64,000 nucleotides of DNA from Streptococcus sp. F0442 (GCF_000314795.2 NZ_KB373315.1:184501-248500), one strand, 5' to 3'. Shown: positions 7,628-17,287, counted from the first letter of the stretch. Translations and numbers: made by a program. Notes: generated by a model not told the origin, from the sequence alone.

Positions 7628-8470
7628 ATGACAATTTCATGGATTCAAGCAATCTTGCTTGGTATTTTCGCCAGCTTGTCTTCAATGCCTGGTATGGGAG
7701 GTACCAGTATCGGGAACTATACACTCGGTCGTCCCTTGATCGGTGGGTTGATTTCAGGTTTAATTCTTGGAGATGTGACAACTGGTATTATGGTTGGGGT
7801 TGCCCTTCAAGTCGTTTATATCGCCTTGGTAACACCTGGTGGTACCGTATCTGCCGATGTGCGGGCTATCTCTTATATCGGAATTCCTCTTGCTATCTTA
7901 TTTGTGCATGCCAATCACATCACAGATGAAGCTGGAATCGCCGCAGCTGCAGCACCAATCGGTGCAGCCGTTGGGACCATCGGTACCGTTCTTTTCTACG
8001 GTACCGCTACTATGAACTTGGTATGGCAACATATTGGTTGGAAAGCCGTTGCAGAAGGAAACTTCAAAAAACTCTACGCAGTTGACTGGGTTTACCCTTG
8101 GATCTCTCACTTCCTCTTCTCTTTCCTTCCAACAATGATTATCACCAAATATGGTGAAAACATGGTTGATTTGATGAAACAATACCTTCCTATGGATGGT
8201 TACTGGATGAAAGCCCTCTTTACAGTCGGTGCTCTTCTCCCATGTGTCGGTATTGCCATCTTGTTGAAACAAATTGTTACAGAAGCAACTGACTTCATTC
8301 CATTCTTTGTTGGATTTACCTTGGCGAAATCTCTCGGTTTGAACTTGGTAGCTAGTGCCGTTGTTTCATTAATCTTTGCAGTAATCTACTATGAACTTGA
8401 AGTGATCAAATCGATGAAAGCTGCTCCAGCCGGAGTGGTGGACCTAGACGATGATGAGGAGGATATTTAA
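7628..8470 (+). CDS. levF: PTS mannose/fructose/sorbose family EIIC
   Basis: A 280-residue integral membrane protein with many hydrophobic segments and the 'GDVTTGIMVGVALQVVYIA' segment characteristic of mannose-family IIC. With IID it forms the sugar-translocating channel. The acidic C-terminus (LDDDEEDI) overlaps the ribosome site of levG. The start ATG 7628 is preceded by AAAGGAG. Confidence 0.9.
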   Translation: MTISWIQAILLGIFASLSSMPGMGGTSIGNYTLGRPLIGGLISGLILGDVTTGIMVGVALQVVYIALVTPGGTVSADVRAISYIGIPLAILFVHANHITDEAGIAAAAAPIGAAVGTIGTVLFYGTATMNLVWQHIGWKAVAEGNFKKLYAVDWVYPWISHFLFSFLPTMIITKYGENMVDLMKQYLPMDGYWMKALFTVGALLPCVGIAILLKQIVTEATDFIPFFVGFTLAKSLGLNLVASAVVSLIFAVIYYELEVIKSMKAAPAGVVDLDDDEEDI

Positions 8471-8471
8471 A

Positions 8472-9308
8472 ATGGCTGATAGAAAGAAAATTTCAAAGAA
8501 AACATTAGCAAAAGCATTCCATCATTGGTATTATGGTCATTTGACTTGTTTCTCTCAAGAACATATGCAAACCTTCGGGTATTTGACTTCTATGCTTCCA
8601 ATCGTAGAAGAAATGTATGACACCAAAGAAGAACAAAAAGATGCGATGCAAACCTATACGGCCTTCTTCAACACTGAACCACAACTTGGATCTCTTGTTG
8701 TAGGGATCACAGCTGGTTTGGAAGAAGCGCGTGCAAACGGAGATGCAGTAGATGGCGAGACCATCAACGGGATGCGTGCCGGTTTGATGGGACCAATCGC
8801 TGGTATTGGTGACTCATTGGTCGTTGGTACCTTGATTCCCGTTCTTTTAGGGATTGCCCTTGGACTTTCTAAAGGTGGTAACGTCGCTGGTGCTCTCTTC
8901 TACATCGTCGTATGGAACCTCTTGGTTTACTTTGGTATGCGCTTTGCCTTCTTCAAAGGTTACCAATTAGGGGATAAAGCCGTTGAATTCCTTGTAGGAC
9001 CAAAAGGACAAGCTCTTCGTAAAGCGATCAGCGTTGTCGGTGGTATGGTTATCGGTGCCGTAGCAGCTACTTGGGTATCTGTTACAACAGCCCTTCAATT
9101 CAAGAATTCTGAAGGAAAAGTCTTCTTGAACATCCAAGAAAAGATCGATGGTGTTTATCCAGGTCTCTTGACAGCGGCCGTCATCACTCTTTGCTGGTGG
9201 TTGATGTCTAAGAAAAAAATTTCACCAAACAAAGTCATGTTACTTCTCGTTGTAGTTGCTTTGATCGGTGTTGCTCTTGGTATCTTTGACCCACATCTTA
9301 AATACTAA
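8472..9308 (+). CDS. levG: PTS mannose/fructose/sorbose family EIID
   Basis: A 278-residue EIID with a soluble N-terminal half ('WYYGHLTCFSQEHMQTFGY', 'AGLEEARANGD') and C-terminal membrane segments. It assembles with LevF. The start MADRKKIS at 8472 has GAGGAGGA about 9 nt upstream; an earlier in-frame ATG at 8451 overlaps levF and lacks a ribosome site. A terminator-like hairpin follows before levX. Confidence 0.9.
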   Translation: MADRKKISKKTLAKAFHHWYYGHLTCFSQEHMQTFGYLTSMLPIVEEMYDTKEEQKDAMQTYTAFFNTEPQLGSLVVGITAGLEEARANGDAVDGETINGMRAGLMGPIAGIGDSLVVGTLIPVLLGIALGLSKGGNVAGALFYIVVWNLLVYFGMRFAFFKGYQLGDKAVEFLVGPKGQALRKAISVVGGMVIGAVAATWVSVTTALQFKNSEGKVFLNIQEKIDGVYPGLLTAAVITLCWWLMSKKKISPNKVMLLLVVVALIGVALGIFDPHLKY

Positions 9309-9342
9309 GGTAAAGAAAAAACGAATTTGCTAGTAGGAGTTT

Positions 9343-9394
9343 TTGAGAATGAAGTGAATGGACCTCCTTTACTTGCACTTCATTCTCAATTTTT
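9343..9394 (+). terminator. Intercistronic terminator/attenuator between levG and levX
   Basis: Perfect 14-bp stem TTGAGAATGAAGTG (9343-9356) / CACTTCATTCTCAA (9376-9389), 19-nt loop, then five Ts. It probably reduces levX expression relative to levDEFG. Confidence 0.8.
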
Positions 9395-9409
9395 ATCAGG
9401 AGGAATCCC

Positions 9410-9703
9410 ATGGTTACAAAACAAGAACTTGTCAATGGATATGAAACAGAAATCAAGTACCAACGTCACATGCTTGAAAACCTTGGTCGTTGGTTTAGCT
9501 TACTCTTTATCATTGCCAGTATTGGTGTGGTCTTGATCTATCTCTTTCACAAAAGTTTCCTCCCACTCTTGATCCTAGGGATTTTACTAGCCTTGGTTGG
9601 AATTTTAGGCATGATTGTTTTTGGATATGGCATCTACCGCGGGCGGATCAATCTTCAAAAAGTGATCGATGATTTCAATCAAAAATTGACAATTTTAAAT
9701 TGA
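9410..9703 (+). CDS. levX: LevX-like small membrane protein
   Basis: A 97-residue protein with two adjacent transmembrane helices (about 28-47 and 50-75) flanked by charged N- and C-termini. It corresponds by position and size to levX, the conserved last gene of the S. mutans levDEFGX operon, whose biochemical role is unclear. A strong ribosome site CAGGAGGAA precedes ATG 9410. A full terminator follows (9712-9746). Confidence 0.75.
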   Translation: MVTKQELVNGYETEIKYQRHMLENLGRWFSLLFIIASIGVVLIYLFHKSFLPLLILGILLALVGILGMIVFGYGIYRGRINLQKVIDDFNQKLTILN

Positions 9704-9711
9704 AATTTTAG

Positions 9712-9746
9712 AAACATCTCATCTATTTTTGAGGTGTTTTTTTCTT
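9712..9746 (+). terminator. Terminator after levX
   Basis: AAACATCTCA (9712-9721) pairs with TGAGGTGTTT (9730-9739), with one T-G pair, followed by a T run. It closes the PTS operon just before the groESL promoter. Confidence 0.8.
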
Positions 9747-9772
9747 GACTATTTCTGACCAAGTGATACAAT
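9745..9772 (+). promoter_or_regulatory. groESL vegetative promoter
   Basis: TTGACT (9745-9750), 16 bp, TACAAT (9767-9772). The transcription start should be near 9779, just before the CIRCE element. Confidence 0.75.
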
Positions 9773-9783
9773 AGAAACATAAG

Positions 9784-9810
9784 TTAGCACTTGCGCATAG
9801 AGAGTGCTAA
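9784..9810 (+). promoter_or_regulatory. CIRCE operator (HrcA binding site)
   Basis: TTAGCACTT (9784-9792), 9-bp spacer, GAGTGCTAA (9802-9810). It matches the CIRCE inverted repeat except for the last base of the left arm. HrcA represses groESL here in the absence of heat stress. Confidence 0.95.
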
Positions 9811-9832
9811 AAACGCGTATGGAGGAATGAAC

Positions 9833-10114
9833 ATGTTAAAACCATTAGGAGACCGTGTGGTCTTAAAAGTAGAAGAAAAAGAACAGACTGTTGGAGGTTT
9901 TGTTCTCGCTGGTGCGAGCAAGGCCGATACAAAAACAGCTGAAGTAGTAGCAGTTGGTGAAGGTGTGCGTACCCTTAGTGGTGAACTCATCACCCCAGCT
10001 GTAAAAGCAGGAGATCAGGTCTTGGTGGAAAGCCATGCAGGGATTGAAGTTAAAGATGGGGACGAAAACTACATCATCGTCGGAACTTCAAGTATTCTAG
10101 CAATTGTAGACTAA
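9833..10114 (+). CDS. groES: Co-chaperonin GroES
   Basis: A 93-residue GroES. Conserved features are '[18 protein letters not shown]', the mobile loop '[11 protein letters not shown]' that docks on GroEL, and the C-terminal strand '[14 protein letters not shown]'. It forms the heptameric lid of the folding chamber. The start ATG 9833 follows GGAGGA; an in-frame ATG at 9791 lies inside CIRCE and is not plausible. It heads the two-gene groESL operon under CIRCE control. Confidence 0.96.
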   Translation: MLKPLGDRVVLKVEEKEQTVGGFVLAGASKADTKTAEVVAVGEGVRTLSGELITPAVKAGDQVLVESHAGIEVKDGDENYIIVGTSSILAIVD

Positions 10115-11758
<1,644 letters not shown>

Positions 11759-11803
11759 CCTGATACCAATGATTGGTGCTAAAGCACCGAATCATTGGAC
11801 GGT

Positions 11804-11876
11804 AGCCGCTATATTGCGGTCTACCTAATCATCTTACTAGCTCAAAGGGAGGAAAGTATCGTTCCTCCCTTTTCAC
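11804..11876 (+). repeat. Terminator-bearing repeat unit, copy 1
   Basis: A unit of about 73 bp beginning AGCCGCT and ending in the hairpin AAAGGGAGGAA (11844-11854) / TTCCTCCCTTT (11862-11872) with a T tract. An almost identical copy lies 172 bp downstream. It serves as the groESL terminator. Confidence 0.8.
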
Positions 11877-11890
11877 GTCGTAACCTATGT

Positions 11891-11925
11891 AAAATAAAGA
11901 AGGCAAGATCGGCCTTCTTTATTTT
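11891..11925 (+). terminator. Strong symmetric terminator between the repeat copies
   Basis: Perfect 14-bp stem AAAATAAAGAAGGC (11891-11904) / GCCTTCTTTATTTT (11912-11925) with a 7-nt loop. The A/T-rich flanks would let it work in both directions. Confidence 0.8.
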
Positions 11926-11975
11926 CTGTCGTAACCGGTACATGATTGAGGCTTTGCCTCTCATCATTTGACGCC

Positions 11976-12048
11976 AGCCGCTATGTTGCGGTCTACCTAA
12001 TCATCTTACTAGCTCAAAGGGAGGAAAGTATCGTTCCTCCCTTTTTAT
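11976..12048 (+). repeat. Terminator-bearing repeat unit, copy 2
   Basis: Near-identical to 11804-11876, with the same GGGAGGAA hairpin (12016-12044). No gene lies between the copies, so this copy looks redundant as a terminator. Confidence 0.8.
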
Positions 12049-12238
12049 CGTACTTTGGGAATTTCATTTGTCATGGAATAATATTTTTATTTTAAATTTT
12101 GTAACAGAAATGATAAATACTAGTTAAAGAGGATTTGTGTAAACACTTGGGAATTAAGCGTTTTCGGTATTTTTTGGTGGAGAAGTATTTGCCAACAAAT
12201 TGCAATACAAATTAACTGATTTTGTAATAATTCTAGTG

Positions 12239-12453
12239 TATACTATTAAGAGTAGATCACAGGTCTACATTGTTGCAAGGGGAGAACTTCCCACATACAT
12301 GTCTATTGACAATAAAACTTGATCGTAATATCGCTGTTAGTAAAATGAGAGTTTGAACATAGTGTAGATTTTATCGACCTTTTTCATATTAAAAAAATAT
12401 TTTTCAAATTCCCCTTGCGCAAGCTCTTCCGGATTCCTCCGGGAGAGTTTTTT
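12239..12453 (+). ncRNA. Candidate small RNA upstream of the LytTR regulator
   Basis: The 500 bp between the repeats and 12568 hold no ORF with a ribosome site. TATACT (12239-12244) could be a -10, although its -35 is poor. A clear terminator, CTCTTCCGGA (12424-12433) / TCCGGGAGAG (12438-12447) plus six Ts, ends the interval. Together they would give an RNA of roughly 200 nt. FasX, the sRNA linked to the LytTR regulator FasA in S. pyogenes, is of similar size, but the resemblance is in context only. No homology is claimed. Confidence 0.35.
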
Positions 12454-12524
12454 CTTGTTAAGGAGAAAAAGATAGAATGCCTTTTGAGTCTCCTTTGAAA
12501 GAGTGGCTCAGCAGCTATTATTTA

Positions 12525-12533
12525 TGGTAAAAT
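12525..12533 (+). promoter_or_regulatory. Extended -10 promoter of the LytTR/GHKL pair
   Basis: TGGTAAAAT is an extended -10 placed about 35 bp before the start codon of the response regulator. No strong -35 accompanies it. Confidence 0.5.
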
Positions 12534-12567
12534 AGAACATATTCGTCGAGGGGAAGGAGTGAAGACT

Positions 12568-13302
12568 TTGTTGAAGATTTTTGTGTTAGAAGATGAGTGG
12601 ATCCAGCAATCACGAATCGAAGCGGTCTTGCAGGAACTGATTACTCAGAAATCCTTGCAATGCAAAGCGCCAGAAGTGTTTGGAAAATCAAGCCAGTTGT
12701 TAGATGCTATCACAGAGAGAGGCGCTCATCACCTATTCTTTTTAGATATCGAGATTAAAGGTGAGGAGAAAAAGGGTCTAGAGATCGCAAAAGAGATTCG
12801 TAAGAAAGACCCCCATGCGACCATTGTCTTTGTCACCACTCACTCTGAATTCATGCCCATTACCTTTCAGTACAAAGTAGCCGCCTTGGATTTTATTGAT
12901 AAAACGCTGAGCGAAGAAGAGTTCAGAAAAAGAATCGACTCGGCCATCGACTATACCTTGGAGCAAGCTGGGACCACGATTGCGCAAGATGCTTTTACAT
13001 TTGAGAGTGCGATGGCGCGTGTACAAGTTCCCTTTAATAAGATTTTGTATGTTGAAACGTCTCCAACCATTCACAAGGTTATTTTACACACCAAGGATGA
13101 GCGATTAGAATTTTACGCCAGTATTACCGATATCGAAAAAGCAGATCCCCGCTTGTATCGGTGCCACCGCTCCTTTGTGGTGAATCCACAAAATATTACG
13201 AAGATTGATAAAGAAGACAAGAAAGCTTTTTTTGAAAATGGGGACAATTGCTTGATCTCACGGACCAAGTATAGAGGCTTACTAGAAGCTTTGAAAAAAT
13301 AG
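12568..13302 (+). CDS. LytTR family response regulator (AgrA/BlpR/FasA type)
   Basis: About 244 residues. The receiver domain (1-125) has an acidic pair in 'VLEDEW', phospho-acceptor Asp at about residue 60 in 'LFFLDIEIKG', and 'TTHSEFMPITFQYKVAALDF' as the output face. The C-terminal LytTR DNA-binding domain covers about 145-244 ('ILYVETSPTIHKVILH' and 'LYRCHRSFVVNPQNITKID'). The start is unusual: GTG 12559 overlaps the AAGGAG site, so TTG 12568 (8 nt away) is preferred, with TTG 12571 also possible. LytTR regulators bind paired direct repeats about 21 bp apart; such a pair lies at 14868-14897 before the ABC exporter. Confidence 0.85.
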   Translation: MLKIFVLEDEWIQQSRIEAVLQELITQKSLQCKAPEVFGKSSQLLDAITERGAHHLFFLDIEIKGEEKKGLEIAKEIRKKDPHATIVFVTTHSEFMPITFQYKVAALDFIDKTLSEEEFRKRIDSAIDYTLEQAGTTIAQDAFTFESAMARVQVPFNKILYVETSPTIHKVILHTKDERLEFYASITDIEKADPRLYRCHRSFVVNPQNITKIDKEDKKAFFENGDNCLISRTKYRGLLEALKK

Positions 13303-13315
13303 AAGGGAGAAGAAA

Positions 13316-14620
13316 TTGCTGTTAGATATTCTCATGTCTTACTTAAAGTTCTTCGTCAGCATGCTGATCTATCGTCATATCAGTAGACAAGAGTTCGCCT
13401 TACGTTGGCTCTTTTTGTGCCCCTTCTTCTTTGCAATCGTCTTTACCCTTGTGCCACCGGTAGGCTTTTTTGGCTATTTCTTAGTATTTATTGCCTATAG
13501 TTTCTATCGAAATCGTAACATACGACACCTTTTAAACATTTTTTACGGGCTCTACCCGGTTGTCATGGAGAGTCTCATTGGGCGTCTCTTAGCCTTTTAT
13601 GTCTTTCCAATGCTAGGGATTGTACTTGTTCATGAGGCATCTGTCAGCTGGTATGATGCTCTACTTGAATTGCTGGTCTTTCCTGTCTATTTAGGGCTCA
13701 CTAAATTGTTAAAACTAGATTTTACAGATTTAAAAGTAGGGTTTCAACGGCAGTATTTTAATCGTTTCTTACTCCCAATGGATCTTTCCATGTTTGTGTA
13801 TTTGGTCAGTGTTGTAGGTCTGGTGGTTTTTGCGGATGCTATTCCGCATGCAGATGCTCTACGGGAACAGTTAAATAGTATTTATCTGATTTTGTTTTTT
13901 GTGATGCTCTTGTATTTCAATGCAGTGTCCAAAGAACGATTGAAACAAGAGATTCTAGAGAAAAAAGATAGGCAACTGCAGGAGTTAGCCACCTATAGTC
14001 AACACGTCGAAATGCTCTATGGGGAGATTCGTGCCTTTCGTCATGATTACCTGAATATTTTAACCAGTCTCAAGTTAAGTATTGAGCATGAAGATCTCAA
14101 GGGGATCAGGGAAGTCTATGAGAACGTTCTTCGAGAGAGTGGCCAACAATTTTACGATAGCAAGTTTGATATTGCCAAACTCAGTCACATCGAAAATCCA
14201 GCTGTAAAAAGTGTTCTGTCCGCAAAATTATTGGAGGCTCAAAACAAAGGGATTGGGATCTCTGTCGAGATCGATGAACCTGTTCGTGATTTATTCATCG
14301 AGGTTTTAGATTTCATCACCTTCTTATCCATCCTTTGTGACAATGCTATTGAAGCGAGTCTTGAATCAGATGACCCACAGCTGACTCTTGCCATGCTTCA
14401 GGAGGAAAACTCCCTCATCTTAATAGTTGAAAATAGTACAAAAGCTGAAAAAATAGATCTGGCGAGAATTTTTGAAAAGGACTACTCAAGTAAAGGAGAT
14501 GGCCGCGGTCTTGGTTTGTACAAGATCCAACAATTACTGGAAAAGTATCCCAAAACGACAGTGTCTACCAAGAGTTCAAACTACCGATTTACCCAGAGCC
14601 TGACCTTTTGGAAGGAATAA
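13316..14620 (+). CDS. GHKL sensor histidine kinase (AgrC/BlpH/ComD type)
   Basis: A 434-residue kinase. Residues 1-205 carry about six membrane helices typical of peptide-sensing kinases, followed by a coiled segment and the phospho-acceptor His243 in 'RAFRHDYLNILTSLK'. The GHKL ATPase has 'CDNAIEAS' (N box) and 'GDGRGLGLYKIQQLL' (G box). It starts at TTG 13316 after GGGAGA, 13 bp behind the regulator. The family usually senses a secreted peptide, but no double-glycine precursor gene is visible nearby, so the signal is unknown. The adjacent ABC exporter is the likely regulated output. Confidence 0.85.
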   Translation: MLLDILMSYLKFFVSMLIYRHISRQEFALRWLFLCPFFFAIVFTLVPPVGFFGYFLVFIAYSFYRNRNIRHLLNIFYGLYPVVMESLIGRLLAFYVFPMLGIVLVHEASVSWYDALLELLVFPVYLGLTKLLKLDFTDLKVGFQRQYFNRFLLPMDLSMFVYLVSVVGLVVFADAIPHADALREQLNSIYLILFFVMLLYFNAVSKERLKQEILEKKDRQLQELATYSQHVEMLYGEIRAFRHDYLNILTSLKLSIEHEDLKGIREVYENVLRESGQQFYDSKFDIAKLSHIENPAVKSVLSAKLLEAQNKGIGISVEIDEPVRDLFIEVLDFITFLSILCDNAIEASLESDDPQLTLAMLQEENSLILIVENSTKAEKIDLARIFEKDYSSKGDGRGLGLYKIQQLLEKYPKTTVSTKSSNYRFTQSLTFWKE

Positions 14621-14625
14621 TGGAA

Positions 14626-14866
14626 GAGAGAGTGGGACAGCTTCAACAGTCTGGGAGACTGTTGAAGGTTTGCAGATAAAGGAAACATAGTTTCCGTCAA
14701 CATAGGGCATCTTTGAAGCTTAAAAAGCGAACAAAGACTTAGGATACTTGCTTCGCAAGATCTATCCGCCACCTCAAAGCAGTGCTTTGAGCACTCAACC
14801 ACTGCGTCTTGCTCGACAATCCAAAAATAATTGAGAGGCTAGGACTTTTGTCCCAGCCTCTTTTTT
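14626..14866 (+). repeat. Dispersed intergenic repeat with terminator, copy 1
   Basis: Begins AGAGAGTGGGACAG and ends in AGAGGCTAGGAC (14834-14845) / GTCCCAGCCTCT (14850-14861) plus Ts. The last ~90 bp (the 'CACTGCGTCTTGCTCG' stretch to the hairpin) are nearly identical to the copy at 16365-16545. The middle differs. Confidence 0.8.
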
Positions 14867-14867
14867 G

Positions 14868-14897
14868 ACCATTCACGACGATTTTTTGACCGATTCT
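14868..14897 (+). promoter_or_regulatory. Direct-repeat operator for a LytTR regulator
   Basis: TTTTTTGACC occurs at 14861 and 14882, exactly 21 bp apart, continuing as ACCATTCAC (14868) and ACCGATTCT (14889). A 9-bp repeat with 12-bp spacing is the ComE/BlpR/AgrA operator layout. A TATAAT at 14930-14935 without a -35 follows. Confidence 0.65.
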
Positions 14898-14929
14898 GAC
14901 AGAGAGCCTCCAAGGTTTTCTCCTTGAAG

Positions 14930-14935
14930 TATAAT
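14930..14935 (+). promoter_or_regulatory. -10 of the activator-dependent ABC exporter promoter
   Basis: TATAAT, 33 bp after the operator and 32 bp before the ATG at 14968. The -35 position (about 14907) has no consensus, which fits activation by the bound regulator. Confidence 0.6.
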
Positions 14936-14967
14936 GGACACAAGATCAATAAGAAAAGAGAGATCAT

Positions 14968-15648
14968 ATGTTTCAGTTAGCATCTATTACAAAATCATTT
15001 AAGGAGAAAGCTGTATTAAAGGGGGTATCTTTTTCGATAGAAGAAGGAGACAAAATTGCCTTGCTGGGAAACAATGGAGCAGGTAAAAGCACCCTGTTCA
15101 ACATTATTGCTGGGCAGCTCCAGGCCGATTCGGGGACGATAAAGACTTCGCTTGATTTTCAAAGGGAAATTGGGATGATGCCACAGGGGGATCTGCTCAT
15201 CGAGGATCTAACCGTTGCTGAATTCGTCGAATTAAAAAGCCGGATGAATCAGTTGAAGCAGGCTGATATCAATGGACTCTTAGAAATGGTCGAATTAAGA
15301 GAATCAAGAGAGCAGATGGTGGGAAGTCTTTCCGGTGGTCAAAAGAGACGCTTGTCCTTGCTGTTAACTATTTTGAATCATCCAAAGTTGATTTTTTTAG
15401 ATGAGCCGACGACAGGCATGGACTTGGAAGCAGTGGATAATTTTTGGAAATTGCTGGAGCAGCAAGAGTTTACATCTGTTGTGGTGACCCATGATTTTAA
15501 CCAAATTGATGCCTTTTTTACAAAAGTCCTGATTTTAAAAGAGGGTCGAATTGCTGCAACAAAGGCTGTTGAGGACATTCACCAGGCTGGTCAAACCATT
15601 GAGCAGTATTTCCGAGAAGAGATGAATAAAGGAAGGGAACAAGCATGA
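14968..15648 (+). CDS. ABC transporter ATP-binding protein
   Basis: A 226-residue ABC ATPase. Walker A is 'GNNGAGKST' (about 35-43), signature 'LSGGQKRRLSL', Walker B 'LIFLDEPTTGMD' and H-loop 'VVTHDF'. It powers the six-helix permease encoded immediately downstream, whose start overlaps its stop (ATGA-type overlap, 15645-15648). The pair resembles two-gene ABC-2 exporters placed next to LytTR two-component systems, often for peptide or antimicrobial export or self-protection. The substrate cannot be inferred from sequence. Confidence 0.9.
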   Translation: MFQLASITKSFKEKAVLKGVSFSIEEGDKIALLGNNGAGKSTLFNIIAGQLQADSGTIKTSLDFQREIGMMPQGDLLIEDLTVAEFVELKSRMNQLKQADINGLLEMVELRESREQMVGSLSGGQKRRLSLLLTILNHPKLIFLDEPTTGMDLEAVDNFWKLLEQQEFTSVVVTHDFNQIDAFFTKVLILKEGRIAATKAVEDIHQAGQTIEQYFREEMNKGREQA

Positions 15649-16352
15649 AAAAGATTCAATTAAAACAAGTTTTACGAAATAAGCGCTTCGTATTATTCAC
15701 CATTATTTTACCCATAGGCTGGTATATCTTCTTTTATCAGCTTCAAAAAGGGATTTCACCAAGTATTTTATTAGGCATTGCCGTATTTATCGGGGTCATT
15801 GGCAATAGCCTTGCAACTTTTAGTAAGCGAATCGCCTCAGATATCGGGTTTTATTCTTTTGAATCCCGCTTTACAAGCTATAGTGTCAAGAACTATTTAT
15901 GGGATCAAAGCATCGTACAACTGATTCTGAACAGCTTGATCTTTTTAGCGGTGCTAGTAGTTGCTGTCCTAGGTTTTCACTTTCCAGTGACGACTAGCCT
16001 GTTGGTACAATTTTTCCTCTTATCCTTGATGGGGATCTACTTTAGTGCGATTGGTTTTGTACTTGGGGTGAGGGTAGATGCTAAGACGATTGATACCATT
16101 GGCTTTCCAGTTATTATTTTAGCAGCCATGACCATTATTCCCTTTGATACGCTTGGCGCAAGTGGAGGATTTATGGACTTGGTTGGCAAGCTACAACGGG
16201 TATTCCCAGGCTATTATTATACAAAGTTGATTCAAGATTTGACTGAGAAACAAACGATTGATGTCACCCAATTAACGCTCTTTGTTGCTGTATTTGGAGT
16301 GAATTTGCTGTTTTTCTATCTATTGGTACCCAAAGGAAAAATGGGGAACTAA
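15645..16352 (+). CDS. ABC-2 type transporter permease
   Basis: A 235-residue membrane protein with about six hydrophobic helices and the ABC-2 fold layout: a cytoplasmic N-terminal coupling stretch, paired helices, and 'GLLGASGGFMDLV'-like loop before the last helix pair. It forms a dimeric channel with the ATPase encoded just upstream. Followed by a second copy of the terminator-bearing repeat. Confidence 0.87.
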   Translation: MKKIQLKQVLRNKRFVLFTIILPIGWYIFFYQLQKGISPSILLGIAVFIGVIGNSLATFSKRIASDIGFYSFESRFTSYSVKNYLWDQSIVQLILNSLIFLAVLVVAVLGFHFPVTTSLLVQFFLLSLMGIYFSAIGFVLGVRVDAKTIDTIGFPVIILAAMTIIPFDTLGASGGFMDLVGKLQRVFPGYYYTKLIQDLTEKQTIDVTQLTLFVAVFGVNLLFFYLLVPKGKMGN

Positions 16353-16364
16353 GAACAGTTAAAA

Positions 16365-16545
16365 AGAGAGTGGACAGAAATCGGTCATTCGTAAGAATTC
16401 GATTTCGTCGTCCCACCTCCGCACAGTTGAGTAGGGCTGTAAAAGCTGATGAAATCAGCGTAGTAGAGCCCACTCAACCACTGCGTCTTGCTCGACAATC
16501 CAAAGACAATTAAGAGGCTAGAACTTTTGTCCCAGCCTCTTTTTG
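16365..16545 (+). repeat. Dispersed intergenic repeat with terminator, copy 2
   Basis: Starts GAGAGTGGACAG, contains 'CACTGCGTCTTGCTCG', and ends in AGAGGCTAGAAC (16513-16524) / GTCCCAGCCTCT (16529-16540) with Ts. In direct orientation to copy 1; the two flank the ABC exporter genes. Confidence 0.8.
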
Positions 16546-16555
16546 TGCATAAAAA

Positions 16556-16801
16556 ATGCCCCCTACATGAATTTGTAAGAACTTTTCATATTGAAAATAA
16601 ACAAAAATATTGAAATATAGCTGATTTTAGGAAATACTTTTAGGTATTTTCAATGTCAGGATTTAAAAATGGGGCAAAAGTGGGGAAAAACGAATGACTC
16701 GCATTTGGTTTGAAAATCTATAATACCTAATGATTATGCTATACTAGATATATAGTGTTGTTATAAATAAATGTCGGCGTGAGAACAAATCGGAGGATAA
16801 A
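16556..16801 (+). repeat. att/leader module, copy 1 (att core plus promoter and RBS)
   Basis: Starts with ATGCCCCCTACA (16556-16567), identical to the 3' end of tRNA-Lys at 23680-23691. A conserved ~230-bp stretch follows with two TGGGG repeats (like those beside the integrase end), a -10 TATACT in 'ATGCTATACTAGATA', and the ribosome site AAATCGGAGGA. Copies occur at 18133 and 19235. Confidence 0.8.
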
Positions 16802-17287
16802 ATGGAAAAACAAATTAATGAAAAAATTCGTGAGATTGCACAGAGTGTTAATGAGACAATACCAGTAGCATGGGATAATCTTTTTATTAACATAAGTTTA
16901 GCTTTTGATGGAGGAGAGGTATATTATTTCTTTAATGAAGAGGGGAAAAATGAGTATATCTACAATCTATATATTCCAAAGCGGTATGGTATTCCTAATT
17001 TAGAATTTCGGAATCAAGAAAGACGCACCTTTAGATTAGCTTGGGAGTTGAGAGAAATTTTTGAGAAAGAAGGCCAACCTTTGTGGACTTCTTGTACTAT
17101 AAAAGTAATTGGCACGAAATTATCTGCTGAATTTGACTATGCACCTTGGAATGAAAGTGATTATAGTTCAGGTCAACAAATGGACTTTTTTGAATATAAA
17201 TATCTCGGAAAGCAACCAGCTAATGAAAAAGAACTAGAACAGTTCAAGGCTATGAAAGCCTTCCAAAGAGAGCATAATGGCAAATAG
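16802..17287 (+). CDS. YezG/EsaG family immunity protein (DUF600), orphan
   Basis: A 161-residue soluble protein of the YezG/DUF600 type. Typical parts are 'VAWDNLFINISLAFDGGEVYYFF' split over residues 22-44, a central 'YNLYIPKRYGIPN' region, and an aromatic C-terminal strand 'FDYAPWNESDY'. In staphylococci and bacilli these proteins neutralise a DNase-type LXG/EsaD toxin. No toxin is encoded beside it, so it looks like an orphan immunity gene that protects against neighbours' type VII toxins. It is expressed from the att/leader module upstream (GGAGGA ribosome site) and ends in its own hairpin. A remnant paralogue lies at 19474. Confidence 0.8.
   Translation: MEKQINEKIREIAQSVNETIPVAWDNLFINISLAFDGGEVYYFFNEEGKNEYIYNLYIPKRYGIPNLEFRNQERRTFRLAWELREIFEKEGQPLWTSCTIKVIGTKLSAEFDYAPWNESDYSSGQQMDFFEYKYLGKQPANEKELEQFKAMKAFQREHNGK

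Noticed and set aside
9327..9536. 69-codon ORF overlapping levX
   Set aside because: It reads through the levG-levX terminator hairpin in another frame and has no ribosome site.
16680..16710. ComX boxes in the att/leader modules (AACGAATG)
   Set aside because: The first bases do not match TACGAATA, and the position relative to the genes (over 100 bp) is wrong.
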